Source: Planococcus sp. SK3692 (GTDB lineage Bacteria > Bacillota > Bacilli > Bacillales_A > Planococcaceae). From it: a DNA stretch of 64,000 nucleotides. Numbering within the stretch: position 1 is the stretch's first letter; each line of letters opens with the position of its first letter. A program made the position numbers and the translations under genes. The DNA lies in assembly GCF_028890485.2 (NCBI RefSeq), contig NZ_JARCHV010000001.1:1-64000 (forward strand), read 5' to 3'. This document shows, in pieces, positions 1 to 8,599 of the stretch. Below the pieces are notes generated by a model. That model worked only from the letters and a program-made list of their open reading frames with translations. It made no database searches and was not told where the DNA came from.

Positions 1-142
1 AATAGATTACTTCTTCGAAGCTGGCGTTGTCCGCCAGATCGTCGATATTGTAGCCGACGTATGTAAGGGTATCATCGATGATCGAGCTGATCGCCGATTG
101 TGTTGCGACTACACCTTCTAAACCTTTAGTTGTTGATGTCAT
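1..142 (-). CDS. citZ: Citrate synthase, N-terminal part (runs off left edge)
   Basis: Citrate synthase condenses oxaloacetate with acetyl-CoA at the entry of the TCA cycle. Only the first 47 codons are inside the window; the gene continues beyond position 1. The N-terminus MTSTTKGLEGVVATQSAI, followed by SIIDDTLTYVGYNIDDLA, resembles the B. subtilis CitZ start and is unlike the methylcitrate synthase MmgD. The ATG at 142 is preceded on the minus strand by an AAGGAGAG ribosome binding site. A cre-like site lies about 60 bp upstream, in keeping with carbon catabolite repression of citZ in Bacillus. A paralogous citrate synthase cannot be fully excluded from so short a piece. Confidence 0.85.
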   Translation of the reverse strand, partial: MTSTTKGLEGVVATQSAISSIIDDTLTYVGYNIDDLADNASFEEVIY

Positions 143-202
143 AAAAAATCTCTCCTTTTTGATCGTTATGGTTGCCGGTCCAGGACGATAAGCGATAGGC
201 TT

Positions 203-217
203 TTAAAGCGCTTTCAT
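203..217 (-). promoter_or_regulatory. cre-like CcpA site upstream of citZ
   Basis: Read on the minus strand the 15-mer is ATGAAAGCGCTTTAA. It fits the Bacillus cre consensus WTGNAANCGNWNNCW at every fixed position except the C near the 3' end. CcpA with HPr-Ser-P binds such sites; citZ is a known CcpA target in B. subtilis. Control of this gene is inferred. Confidence 0.6.
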
Positions 218-478
218 CAAGATTCAAAAAAATAAAACTTGTGCGATTAAGACCGGATTTAACTGATTATTACGTAAGTTTACAGCATGCAAGCAAACGA
301 CAGGGGTTGTGCAGCTGAAACACGGAAAAGAAGGTTAAGGCAGTTAATTTGCAGCTTGAGAAACTGAAAAATCAATTCATACTTATTCGGTGGTGCAATT
401 AAGCAGCGAGTAAGCGCCACTGCATGGTCAGCTTATGGAAATGTTTATGTCATGCGGAAAAAGGGAAAATGCTCTTGC

Positions 479-508
479 TTGTGTTTTTTTAAAAGTTTTT
501 CTTATAAT
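479..508 (+). promoter_or_regulatory. SigA-type promoter of the gene at 583
   Basis: TTGTGT (479-484) and TATAAT (503-508) are separated by 18 bp, 75 bp ahead of the chosen start codon. Confidence 0.55.
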
Positions 509-582
509 AAGATTATCAATATGAGAATAGAAGTGACTTGAAAATTGGCGAAAGATGGACATACAAAGAAGGAGTTAAACCA

Positions 583-1374
583 TTGAAAACTACGGAACAA
601 GGGATCCGCTATATTGAATTGATGGATGGAGAGCCTGGTTTGGATATCCCGGCTATGGTGAAAAAAGCGAAAACAGCGTATAAACCCTTTAATTTCAAAG
701 ATAAAATTGAACTGCTCTTTTTTTACAATGAACGGAAAGATTTCAGCCATGCAATTTTTACGGAATACGGCATCATCGATGATGAATTTGATGGCAAGAA
801 GGCGGTTCACCATCCGTTTGGCGTTAAAAGCATCATCGGCATCGAAATCTCGGGAGATGACACGATTCCCTTGATTGCCTTCGTCATTGGCGAAGCAATC
901 GAGCATTTTAAGCAAAATATGGATATACGGCGGCATGCCGAATGGCAAGACCTAGAGAAAAGTGAAAGCTACCATTGCTGGCAAACGTATTTCTGTCAGG
1001 CCCATAGTTCAGCGATCCGGTACGAACTGGAAGGGGCGGCAGATTTGTTTTTGAGAAGCTTGCCGTTTGTCTTGGCGAAAAAAGAAGAAAGTTTTTCGGC
1101 TCCGTACTTTACAGGCACATTCCGCCATTTGATCCATACCTTAAGTGAGTTGTACGTCATGAGGCAAGCCGGAGAATTGGAACAAGTGGCTGACTTCATG
1201 GCAACGATCAGTGAACTCACCGATCCGGAATTTATGGAAATCTATGAGAACCTTTCCACAGAGCTGGCTGACTACCTGGAAACGCTCGGCGTCAAATACA
1301 ATGAAGTGCACGATTATGCCCTTTTCAATCTCATCGGGCAACGCAAGGATCAATTCGCTGCATTATACAGCTGA
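583..1374 (+). CDS. Hypothetical protein, 263 aa
   Basis: I do not recognise this protein. The reading frame can be opened from a TTG at 538, but a GAAGGAG ribosome binding site at 568-574 points to the TTG at 583, giving a start MKTTEQGIRYIELMDGEP. The product is soluble, acidic and largely helical in its C-terminal half, with no signal peptide, membrane segment or familiar catalytic motif. Several Trp, His and Cys residues cluster near the middle (HAEWQDLEKSESYHCWQTYF) but do not form a metal motif I know. It is a single-gene unit with its own promoter and a hairpin terminator just downstream. Confidence 0.7.
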   Translation: MKTTEQGIRYIELMDGEPGLDIPAMVKKAKTAYKPFNFKDKIELLFFYNERKDFSHAIFTEYGIIDDEFDGKKAVHHPFGVKSIIGIEISGDDTIPLIAFVIGEAIEHFKQNMDIRRHAEWQDLEKSESYHCWQTYFCQAHSSAIRYELEGAADLFLRSLPFVLAKKEESFSAPYFTGTFRHLIHTLSELYVMRQAGELEQVADFMATISELTDPEFMEIYENLSTELADYLETLGVKYNEVHDYALFNLIGQRKDQFAALYS

Positions 1375-1430
1375 TTGTTGGCCTTGGGCCCTAAATCTGT
1401 TTTATGAATCAAGCCAGTTTAACTACTAAA

Positions 1431-1463
1431 GAAGCCTTTGCAGCAGCGAAGGCTTCTTTTTTT
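1431..1463 (+). terminator. Rho-independent terminator
   Basis: Stem GAAGCCTT (1431-1438) with AAGGCTTC (1449-1456), followed by a run of T. Ends the unknown gene at 583. Confidence 0.85.
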
Positions 1464-1511
1464 ATTGAAAGGATATTCAGAAAAATCAAAATGGGGGTAG
1501 CATTTCGTAAG

Positions 1512-1530
1512 GAAAGTACGGTACACTTTC
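1512..1530. promoter_or_regulatory. Dyad upstream of the M20/AbgT operon
   Basis: GAAAGT (1512-1517) and ACTTTC (1525-1530) form an inverted repeat around GTAC repeats, about 55 bp before the first gene of the operon. Its position suits an operator, possibly for the regulator encoded at 5313, but this is a guess. Confidence 0.3.
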
Positions 1531-1585
1531 TATTAACGGAATGATTAAGGTTTATTTCCTTAAATATAAAAAGCAGGTGATTGCA

Positions 1586-2761
1586 ATGAAACAACGAGCG
1601 CAAGAATTGTTTGAAGAACTATGTGCATTCCGTCGGGACCTCCACGAGCATCCCGAACTGAGCGGAGAAGAAATGGAAACTTCAAAAAAAATACAAGCAA
1701 AGCTTGAGGAATACGGCATTCAATACCACACTGGATTTGCGAAAACGGGTGTGCTCGGCGTCATTGAAGGCGGCAAGCCAGGGAAGACTGTCGGCTTGCG
1801 TGCCGATATTGATGCGTTGCCGATTTTGGAAAAAGCGGAAGTGCCGTTCAAATCCAAAATTGACGGGAAAATGCATGCATGCGGACACGATGCCCATACA
1901 GCAATGCTATTGGGAGTTGGAAAATTGCTTCAGCAACAAAAAGACGAAATCGCAGGAACGGTATTGCTCATCTTCCAGCCGGCCGAAGAAAATGCGCCGA
2001 CTGGCGGTGCGGAGCAAATGATGGCAGACGGCGTGTTCGATCGATACCAGCCGGATGTTTTATTGGCACAGCACGTATGGCCAGGACTTCCGGCCGGTCA
2101 AGTCGGCGTCATTGACGGGGCGATCATGGGGAACTCTGACCGCTTTCACGTGACGATCCACGGAGCGGGCGGCCATGCCTCGATGCCGCATCAGACAATT
2201 GATGCGATTGTTATCGCGGGCCAAGTGATGTCGGCGATCCAAACCATCATTAGCCGAAACGCCAACCCGATGGACTCAGGTGTCATCACAATCGGAAAAA
2301 TCTCGGGTGGCTACCGCTACAATGTCGTGGCAGATAGCGTCGTGCTAGAAGGCACAATCCGTTCTTTATCAGACGACACGAAGAAATTGCTAAAAAAACG
2401 CTTCCATGAAGTCGTCCACGGCACAGCGGAAATGATGGGCGGCTCGTGTGAAATTGATTATTCGGACGGATATCCCGCAACGGTCAATACGAAACGCTGG
2501 GCTGAAGTGGTCCGTGACTCTGCAAAGAGGCAATTAGGCACTGAATCTGCTCCGGAAGTAATCGGCAGCATGGCCGGTGAAGATTTCGGGCGCTTCTTGA
2601 AAAAGTATGAAGGTGTTTACTACTGGCTCGGCACATCGGTTGGGGAGAACCAAAAACCGCTCCACGACCCGGGCTTTATGATCGACGAACAAGCATTGCC
2701 GATCGGGACAGGATTGATGGCGCAGGCAACACTTGATGTGCTTGCGGAATTGAATAAATAG
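1586..2761 (+). CDS. M20D amidohydrolase (N-acyl-amino-acid hydrolase type)
   Basis: A cytosolic, two-metal amidohydrolase of the M20D group, which deacylates N-acyl or amide-linked amino acids. Metal-site signatures are GLRADIDALPI around residue 80, KMHACGHDAHTAMLLG around 105, and FQPAEENAPTGGAEQMM around 135; the H/D/E set is intact. Length of 391 aa is normal for the family. The frame opens upstream at 1541, but AGGTGA at 1575-1580 selects the ATG at 1586. It is the first gene of a tight operon with two more M20 enzymes, a regulator and an AbgT transporter. That context suggests uptake or export of an amide-linked compound and its cleavage in the cell; the true substrate is unknown. Confidence 0.85.
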   Translation: MKQRAQELFEELCAFRRDLHEHPELSGEEMETSKKIQAKLEEYGIQYHTGFAKTGVLGVIEGGKPGKTVGLRADIDALPILEKAEVPFKSKIDGKMHACGHDAHTAMLLGVGKLLQQQKDEIAGTVLLIFQPAEENAPTGGAEQMMADGVFDRYQPDVLLAQHVWPGLPAGQVGVIDGAIMGNSDRFHVTIHGAGGHASMPHQTIDAIVIAGQVMSAIQTIISRNANPMDSGVITIGKISGGYRYNVVADSVVLEGTIRSLSDDTKKLLKKRFHEVVHGTAEMMGGSCEIDYSDGYPATVNTKRWAEVVRDSAKRQLGTESAPEVIGSMAGEDFGRFLKKYEGVYYWLGTSVGENQKPLHDPGFMIDEQALPIGTGLMAQATLDVLAELNK

Positions 2762-2772
2762 GAGGAATGGAC

Positions 2773-4089
2773 ATGGCAGATGCTATTGAGCGGTTTATGG
2801 AAGAAATCGAACCGCATCTCATCGAGCAAAGGCGAAAACGGCATGAATATCCTGAAATCGGCTTTGCAGAATATGTGACGACTTATGAATTAAGTGAACA
2901 GCTAGCCGGTAGAGGCTTTGAACTCTTTTTTGGCACCGATTTTTTAACGAGCGACGAACGCATGGGCGTACCTAGCGAAGGGTTTCTGAAACAACAAGAA
3001 CAACGGGCGCTCGAGTATGGCGTTCCTGCTGATTTTTTGGAGCGGATGAGAGGTGGGCATACCGGATTTGCTGCTGTGCTCGATACCGGCAAAAAGGGGC
3101 CGAATTTTGCGTATCGTTTTGATATCGATGCCTTGCCGATTGAAGAAGACGATACTTCAAACCATGTGCCCGCTAAGCAAGATTTCCGCTCGGATATTCC
3201 CGGCATGATGCACGCCTGCGGTCACGATGGTCATGCCGCAATCGGCCTCGCGCTTGCTGAATACTTAGCAAAAGAAAAAGACCATCTTCGCGGCAAATAT
3301 ACGATTATCTTCCAGCCTGCTGAAGAAGGCGGGCGCGGAGCGAAAGCCGTTGTCGATAAAGGCTGGCTCGATGATGCGGATTATTTCCTGAGCGGCCATG
3401 TGGGCATACACAATCTGCCATCAGGCACCGTTGCAGCGGCTACGTCCAAGTTTTTGGCAAGTTCTAAAATCAATGCGAAGTTCGTCGGCAAATCGGCCCA
3501 TTCAGGGTTAGAACCGAACGAAGGGCGCAATGCGCTGCTTGCAGCAGCATCCGCCACCATGCATTTGCACGGCATCTCTCGCCATAAAGACGGAGCGACG
3601 CGCGTCAATGTCGGCACTTTGCATGCCGGATCGGGCCGCAACATCATCGCTGATCGAGCGCTGATGGAAATTGAGACGCGCGGTGAGACCAACGAATTGG
3701 ACGAATACATGCAGGACCAAGCAATGCGGATCTTAAAAGCGAGTGCAGCGATGTTTGATGTCGAACTGGACATCGAACATATGGGAAAAGCAATTTCGGC
3801 CGACGCAGATCCGGAATTTGCTGACATCGTGAAACGCTCCTGTGCCGCTTCAAAACGTTTGAACATAGTGCCGCATTTGCCGATCGGCGCATCAGAAGAT
3901 GTCACGTATATGATCGATCGTGTCCGCGAGCGCGGCGGCAAAGCAACATTCATGATTTTTGCCAGCCCCTTGCCGGCTGGCCATCACCACCCGCGTTTTG
4001 ATTACGAGGAACAGGCATTGACGGCAGGGTTGGAAACATTGATCCGTACGACCGATCAATTGCTGAAGGAGGACGAGAGCCGTGCATAA
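2773..4089 (+). CDS. AbgA/AbgB-like M20 amidohydrolase
   Basis: This M20 peptidase resembles the p-aminobenzoyl-glutamate hydrolase subunits AbgA and AbgB of E. coli, which cleave a folate breakdown product. Visible signatures are AYRFDIDALPIEED, MMHACGHDGHAAIGLALAE and FQPAEEGGRGAKAVVDKG, and a C-terminal PLPAGHHHPRFDYEEQAL that supplies the last metal-ligand region. At 438 aa it matches AbgA length. GGAGG at 2761-2765 lies one base from an ATG at 2767, so the ATG at 2773 with 7-bp spacing is preferred. It lies 11 bp after the first M20 gene and overlaps the next by 8 bp. Only one AbgA/AbgB-like subunit is present, unlike the E. coli pair. Confidence 0.8.
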   Translation: MADAIERFMEEIEPHLIEQRRKRHEYPEIGFAEYVTTYELSEQLAGRGFELFFGTDFLTSDERMGVPSEGFLKQQEQRALEYGVPADFLERMRGGHTGFAAVLDTGKKGPNFAYRFDIDALPIEEDDTSNHVPAKQDFRSDIPGMMHACGHDGHAAIGLALAEYLAKEKDHLRGKYTIIFQPAEEGGRGAKAVVDKGWLDDADYFLSGHVGIHNLPSGTVAAATSKFLASSKINAKFVGKSAHSGLEPNEGRNALLAAASATMHLHGISRHKDGATRVNVGTLHAGSGRNIIADRALMEIETRGETNELDEYMQDQAMRILKASAAMFDVELDIEHMGKAISADADPEFADIVKRSCAASKRLNIVPHLPIGASEDVTYMIDRVRERGGKATFMIFASPLPAGHHHPRFDYEEQALTAGLETLIRTTDQLLKEDESRA

Positions 4090-5329
4090 CTGGCTGGTGG
4101 AACAATTGCAACGGATGAATTTAAGTGATGTATTGGTCCAGCCTAAAGGGTTTACGCGAGAAGGCTATACAGCAGAAGAAACAGAGGCGATCAAAGTCTT
4201 TAAAGCGATTGCACTAGAACTCGGACTCGACGTTTCAGAAGATGCCGCCGGAAATGCCATCGCGCGCTGGGATGTTGCAGGCGGGCTCTCAGCAGTAGCG
4301 ACGGGGTCCCACCTCGACACGGTCCCAAACGGCGGCGCATTTGACGGCGGGGCAGGCGTCGTCTGCGGGCTTGGCGCCATTAAGATGTTGAAGGAAGCTG
4401 ATTTTCAACCCAAGCGCCCGATCGAAATCATTTGCTTCCGCTCCGAAGAATCTTCGCGTTTCGGTGTTTCGACAATCGGCAGTAAAGCGATGAGCGGAAT
4501 ATTGGATCCATCCATTGGCTCACTCGAAGACCAGCATGGCGTGACACTTGCGCAAGCGGTCGAAAGCCAAGGGTTTGCTTGGCAGGACCTGGTCAATGCA
4601 AAGCGCGCGAAACATGAGTTGGCATGCTTTGTTGAATTGCATATCGAACAAGGGATGCACATCGTCAACCATGAAAAAGACTATGGCGTCGTGAAAGGCG
4701 TCGCCTGTCCCGTTCGATTAGCGGTCACGTTCAATGGAAAAGCGGGCCATACGGGAACGACACCGATGGATAAACGGCAAGATGCGCTGGCTGCCGCCGC
4801 GCCGTTTATTTCATTCGTCGAGGAAACGGCGCTTCAAATGAATGATGCCTATGGAAAATCGCTGGTCGCGACCGTGTCGACATTGACGGCTTCGCCGAAT
4901 TCGATGAACGTCATCCCGCAAACGGTTACAGCAGGAGTTGATATCCGCAGTGTAGATGATCAATTGAAACAAAAGATGGCAGATGCCATACAAAACGAAG
5001 TACAACGCATTGAAGAAACGACTGGCGTGAAGATCGAGATCGAAGTGCTAGTTGATAACCCGTCCGTTTTGCTCGATGACAATATCGCCCAGCAATTGGT
5101 CAATGCAGGCGACCACGAAGCTTACTTGGCGCATCGGATGGACAGCGGCGCAGGGCATGACGTCATGAATATGGCGCAAACCTGGCCTAGCGGGTTGTTG
5201 TTCATTCCTTGCAAAGATGGCTTGAGCCACCACCCCGACGAATTTGCCAGCGCTGAAGATTTGAAGATGGGGGTCGAGTTATTATCCCGCTTTTTGATGG
5301 AGGCTGCTGGACATGACGGAAAACGTTAA
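4082..5329 (+). CDS. M20C hydrolase (N-carbamoylase/allantoate amidohydrolase family)
   Basis: This enzyme belongs to the group that removes carbamoyl or related groups from amino acids and ureides (HyuC/AllC-like). The zinc-site motifs are GSHLDTVPNGGAFDGGAG, then CFRSEESSRFG and ELHIEQG, and AGHTGTTPMDKR, which marks the dimerisation lid of the carbamoylases. It starts at a GTG overlapping the preceding stop, with AAGGAGG at 4066-4072. Length of 415 aa is typical. Having three M20 enzymes of distinct subgroups in one transcript suggests successive or parallel hydrolysis of related N-substituted amino acids. No hydantoinase or allantoinase gene is nearby, so neither of those pathways is supported. 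Confidence 0.8.
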   Translation: MHNWLVEQLQRMNLSDVLVQPKGFTREGYTAEETEAIKVFKAIALELGLDVSEDAAGNAIARWDVAGGLSAVATGSHLDTVPNGGAFDGGAGVVCGLGAIKMLKEADFQPKRPIEIICFRSEESSRFGVSTIGSKAMSGILDPSIGSLEDQHGVTLAQAVESQGFAWQDLVNAKRAKHELACFVELHIEQGMHIVNHEKDYGVVKGVACPVRLAVTFNGKAGHTGTTPMDKRQDALAAAAPFISFVEETALQMNDAYGKSLVATVSTLTASPNSMNVIPQTVTAGVDIRSVDDQLKQKMADAIQNEVQRIEETTGVKIEIEVLVDNPSVLLDDNIAQQLVNAGDHEAYLAHRMDSGAGHDVMNMAQTWPSGLLFIPCKDGLSHHPDEFASAEDLKMGVELLSRFLMEAAGHDGKR

Positions 5330-6626
5330 AGTTGGGTTGATTGGTCCAAACGATTCGGTCAATGAAACGATGAAAGCAGCGAGCAGCATCGAAGGCATCG
5401 AGCTTATCCCGTTCATTTACCAGCACACGGAAGAAACCAAAAACATCATCAACCAACATTCAGCGCGCATTGGCCATTGGCTGTTTTCAGGCCCCGCGCC
5501 TTATCATTTTGCGTTGAAAGAAAAATTAATCGCTGCAGATCACGCGGATTATATCTTGCTGCATGGTTCGAGTTTGCTTGGCACGATGCTCGATGCCTTT
5601 ATGCAAGAAGGGGCAGTGTTATCGAGCATCAGTGTCGATTCGGTTCCGCGCCGCGAAGTGCTGAAAATGCTCAAGGATTTTGATCTGGAAAAATTGGAGA
5701 TCCATACCGCGCCGGAACTCGGCTATATTCCGGCAGAAGAGCTGATCGACTATCACGAAAAACTTTACCGCTCTGGGCATATTCAAGCAGCGCTCACTTG
5801 CGTCCACGCTGCATACAATGGCTTGAAGGAACGCGGAGTGCCTGTCTACCGGATCAGCGTATCGGAACTTGCTGCGCACCGTGCGATTTCCGTTATCAAG
5901 GAACGAAGCTTGTCGGATTTATACCGCATGAAGCAATTGGCGATGATAGGCATCGAAATCATCTACCCAAGCCAAGCACAGCAACGCAAAACGCCGTTTA
6001 AAATTGAACGGCAGGAACTGGCGGTGAACCGGGTGCTCATCGATTTTGCAGAGGAAGTCAAAGGCTCGAAAGTCGGCATGGGCAATGGCATTTACTTCAT
6101 TTATACGACTCGTGGGGAATTGGAACTTTACAGCAAATCACATCACCCACAAGAGCTGAAAGAAGAGATTTTTGCCAACAGCAAGTTCCAAGTCCGCATC
6201 GGCATCGGTTATGGCCGGACCGTCACGGAGTCTGAACAGAACGTCCGACTGGCGCTGGACTATGCCCGAGAAAAAGAGAACGGCGTGGTCATCAATATCG
6301 ACGAAGGCGGAAAAGTAACAGAAATCAACTTATCAGGCGACCGTCTCCGCTACAGCCGCCGCAGTTCCGAGTCGAAATGGCAAGAAGCGCTGAAAGGCGC
6401 GGCAATCAGCCAGACCGTCATCGCCCGCATTGAATCATTGTCCCATCATTATGCGAAAGATGAACTCACCGCTTTGGAATTATCGCAATGGATGAACAGC
6501 ACAGAACGCAATGCGCGCAGGATCTTAACAGAACTCGAGAACATCGGCCTCGCGGAAGTGACAGGAGAAGAAGCAGGGCGTCGCGGCCGGCCGCGGAAAT
6601 TGTACCGTTTGTTATTCGGTGCATAA
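5313..6626 (+). CDS. Predicted transcriptional regulator with GGDEF-like and winged-helix parts
   Basis: A 437-aa protein with three visible parts. Residues 1-170 form an alpha/beta region opening with KVGLIGPNDSVNETMKAA, which looks like a ligand-sensing Rossmann-type fold. Residues about 220-350 contain VRIGIGYGRTVTESEQNV and LALDYAREKENG, which resemble the degenerate GGDEF-type domains of CdaR/PucR-like regulators. Residues about 370-437 hold a winged-helix with ALELSQWMNSTERNARRIL and RRGRPRKLYRL. It overlaps the upstream M20 gene by 17 bp and precedes the transporter by about 20 bp, so it is very probably the pathway-specific regulator. I do not know a named family with this exact architecture. 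Regulation and ligand are inferred from position only. Confidence 0.6.
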   Translation: MTENVKVGLIGPNDSVNETMKAASSIEGIELIPFIYQHTEETKNIINQHSARIGHWLFSGPAPYHFALKEKLIAADHADYILLHGSSLLGTMLDAFMQEGAVLSSISVDSVPRREVLKMLKDFDLEKLEIHTAPELGYIPAEELIDYHEKLYRSGHIQAALTCVHAAYNGLKERGVPVYRISVSELAAHRAISVIKERSLSDLYRMKQLAMIGIEIIYPSQAQQRKTPFKIERQELAVNRVLIDFAEEVKGSKVGMGNGIYFIYTTRGELELYSKSHHPQELKEEIFANSKFQVRIGIGYGRTVTESEQNVRLALDYAREKENGVVINIDEGGKVTEINLSGDRLRYSRRSSESKWQEALKGAAISQTVIARIESLSHHYAKDELTALELSQWMNSTERNARRILTELENIGLAEVTGEEAGRRGRPRKLYRLLFGA

Positions 6627-6647
6627 AACGAAAAGGGAGGAATGGGA

Positions 6648-8162
6648 ATGGCGACACCGACAGAACAACCAGACAAAAAAGGATTTTTGAATTTCATTGA
6701 AAAGTGGGGCAACCGTTTGCCCGATCCATTCTTCATTTTTGTATACTTAGCTGTTTTTGTCGTTTTGCTATCATGGCTGGTCAGTTCACTTGGGACTACC
6801 GTTGTCCATCCAGGCACTGGGGAGGAACTGGCGATTCAAAGCCTCGTTTCAGGGGAAGGCATTCGCTATATCCTGGCAGAGACCATCAATAACTTCACCG
6901 GGTTTGCACCGCTCGGGCTTGTGCTAGTCATGATGCTCGGTATCGGCTTGGCCGAGCGTGTCGGGTTGATGGAAACTGCCATCAAAAAATCCATCCTAAA
7001 TGCACCGAAATCTTTGATTACGTATGCGGTTATTTTCACAGGGATCATGGGCAACTTGGCGTCAGACGCCGCCTTTATCCTGGTGCCGCCGCTTGCGGCT
7101 ATGGTCTTCGCTTCTGTCGGGAGGCATCCGCTCGCAGGCCTTGCGGCAGGTTTTGCCGGAACGGGTGCAGGATTCACGGCAAATATCCTAATTACCGGAA
7201 CCGATGCATTGCTTTCCGGTATTTCCACAGAAGCGGCCAGAGCCATTGACGATACCATGATTGTCACTCCGGTCGATAACTGGTATTTCATGAGCGCATC
7301 GGTCATCGTCATGGCGATCGTCGGGGCGATCATTACCGAGAAATTGGTCGAACCGCGGCTTGGCAAATACACAGGCAGAACCGATAACTCATTCGAACCG
7401 GTAACAAAACAAGAAAACAAAGGCTTATTGAATGCCGTGATCGCAGGGGCCGTCTATATCGGCTTGATCGCTTTGCTGTTGTTCTTCCCAGGTTCGCCTG
7501 TCCGAAATGAAGAAGGCGGCATCATCCCATCACCTTTCCTATCTGGCATCGTGCCGATTATTTTGTTTTTCTTCATCACAGTGGCTGTCGCATACGGCAT
7601 CACGGTTAAGAAAATCACCGAATCCAAAGATATCCCGGCATACATGGGAGATGCCATTAAGGACATGTCCGGCTATATCGTCTTGATCTTTGCAGCTGCC
7701 CAGTTTATTAGTTATTTTAACTGGAGCAACTTGGGCATTTGGCTCGCCGTCAACAGCGCTGAATTTTTGACGAGCATCAATATGACGGGCTTGCCGGTCA
7801 TGGTCGGCTTCAGCGTCCTCGCCGCCTTGTTGAATCTATTGATTTTCAGCGGGTCTGCTCAGTGGGCGTTGATGGCGCCAATTTTCATCCCGATGTTCAT
7901 GCTGCTTGATTATCATCCGGCATTTGTCCAATTGGCGTTCCGCATTGCCGATTCATCGACGAACATCATCACGCCGCTCAATCCGTATATTTTGATCGTT
8001 CTCGCCTTCATGCGCGAATACGACAAAAAAGCGGGACTCGGTACTTTGATTTCCTTGATGTTGCCTTACAGCCTTATCTTCTTCGGCGTATGGCTTGTCA
8101 TGATGATCATCTTTGCATTGACTGGCCTGCCAATCGGTCCAGGAATCAGCTTGCGTATGTAA
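6648..8162 (+). CDS. AbgT-family transporter
   Basis: A polytopic membrane protein of the AbgT family. E. coli AbgT imports p-aminobenzoyl-glutamate, while Neisseria MtrF-type members have been reported to export antifolates. Family hallmarks are the N-terminal WGNRLPDPFFIFVYLA, the GNLASDAAFILVPPLAAM and AGFAGTGAGFTANILITGTD segments, and the C-terminal ADSSTNIITPLNPYILI re-entrant region. Roughly a dozen hydrophobic segments are present and 504 aa is normal for the family. GGGAGG at 6635-6640 favours the ATG at 6648 over one at 6642. As last gene of the operon it probably moves the substrate or product of the three M20 hydrolases; the direction of transport cannot be read from sequence. Confidence 0.88.
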   Translation: MATPTEQPDKKGFLNFIEKWGNRLPDPFFIFVYLAVFVVLLSWLVSSLGTTVVHPGTGEELAIQSLVSGEGIRYILAETINNFTGFAPLGLVLVMMLGIGLAERVGLMETAIKKSILNAPKSLITYAVIFTGIMGNLASDAAFILVPPLAAMVFASVGRHPLAGLAAGFAGTGAGFTANILITGTDALLSGISTEAARAIDDTMIVTPVDNWYFMSASVIVMAIVGAIITEKLVEPRLGKYTGRTDNSFEPVTKQENKGLLNAVIAGAVYIGLIALLLFFPGSPVRNEEGGIIPSPFLSGIVPIILFFFITVAVAYGITVKKITESKDIPAYMGDAIKDMSGYIVLIFAAAQFISYFNWSNLGIWLAVNSAEFLTSINMTGLPVMVGFSVLAALLNLLIFSGSAQWALMAPIFIPMFMLLDYHPAFVQLAFRIADSSTNIITPLNPYILIVLAFMREYDKKAGLGTLISLMLPYSLIFFGVWLVMMIIFALTGLPIGPGISLRM

Positions 8163-8169
8163 ACCAGAA

Positions 8170-8197
8170 AATCCGCCTCTCGCAGGCGGATTTTTTT
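8170..8197 (+). terminator. Terminator of the M20/AbgT operon
   Basis: Stem ATCCGCCT / AGGCGGAT with a seven-T tail, 8 bp after the abgT-like stop codon. Confidence 0.9.
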
Positions 8198-8342
8198 ACG
8201 AGTTGAATTAGTTTAAGTACAATCGGATGACCTCATGATGGGGGACTCGGAGTTTTCGCAAGTTTTTTCCGTTTGTTAATAGTTTGTTCATACTTGCCCT
8301 GTATACTAATTTAGGAAGTCATCCGAGTGGAGGGTGTGTCGA

Positions 8343-8504
8343 ATGAACCGTCAATCCAATCAAATGAAGCAGTTAAAAAGAATGTTCGATGAATCGTATG
8401 AAGTGTGCAGAAAAACCAACGGCGCCATCGTTTCCGAACTGCGCAAACAAGGCGTTAACGCTTCACTATGCAAAAAGCCGGCAATTCTTGAACCGTCTGT
8501 CTAA
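8343..8504 (+). CDS. Small hypothetical protein, 53 aa
   Basis: A short frame from ATG 8343 preceded by GGAGGGTG (8330-8337), a good ribosome binding site at proper spacing, with a TATACT hexamer at 8302-8307 that could be a -10 box. It ends in TAA before a strong hairpin at 8555-8596. The product begins MNRQSNQMKQLKRMFDES, is basic and helical, and has two Cys residues. I do not recognise it. Starting signal, isolated position and terminator support a real gene, but there is no homology evidence. Confidence 0.5.
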   Translation: MNRQSNQMKQLKRMFDESYEVCRKTNGAIVSELRKQGVNASLCKKPAILEPSV

Positions 8505-8554
8505 ACCGCTAACGGTTTTCGAATTGCCGCTAATGAACTTGAAATGACCAACAA

Positions 8555-8596
8555 AAAAAGCTGTCCTGCTGCCATGCGGCAGAGGGACAGCTTTTT
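8555..8596. terminator. Bidirectional terminator
   Basis: AAAAAGCTGTCC (8555-8566) pairs with GGACAGCTTTTT (8585-8596). It sits between the convergent small genes ending at 8504 and 8600 and can serve both. Confidence 0.88.
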
Positions 8597-8599
8597 CAA

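Larger units (their letters stand above)
143..582. other. Intergenic region between citZ and an unknown gene
   Basis: These 440 bases separate two divergent genes. They hold the cre-like site at 203-217 on the citZ side and the promoter at 479-508 on the other side. I see no convincing ORF with a ribosome binding site and no RNA gene in the middle part. Confidence 0.5.
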
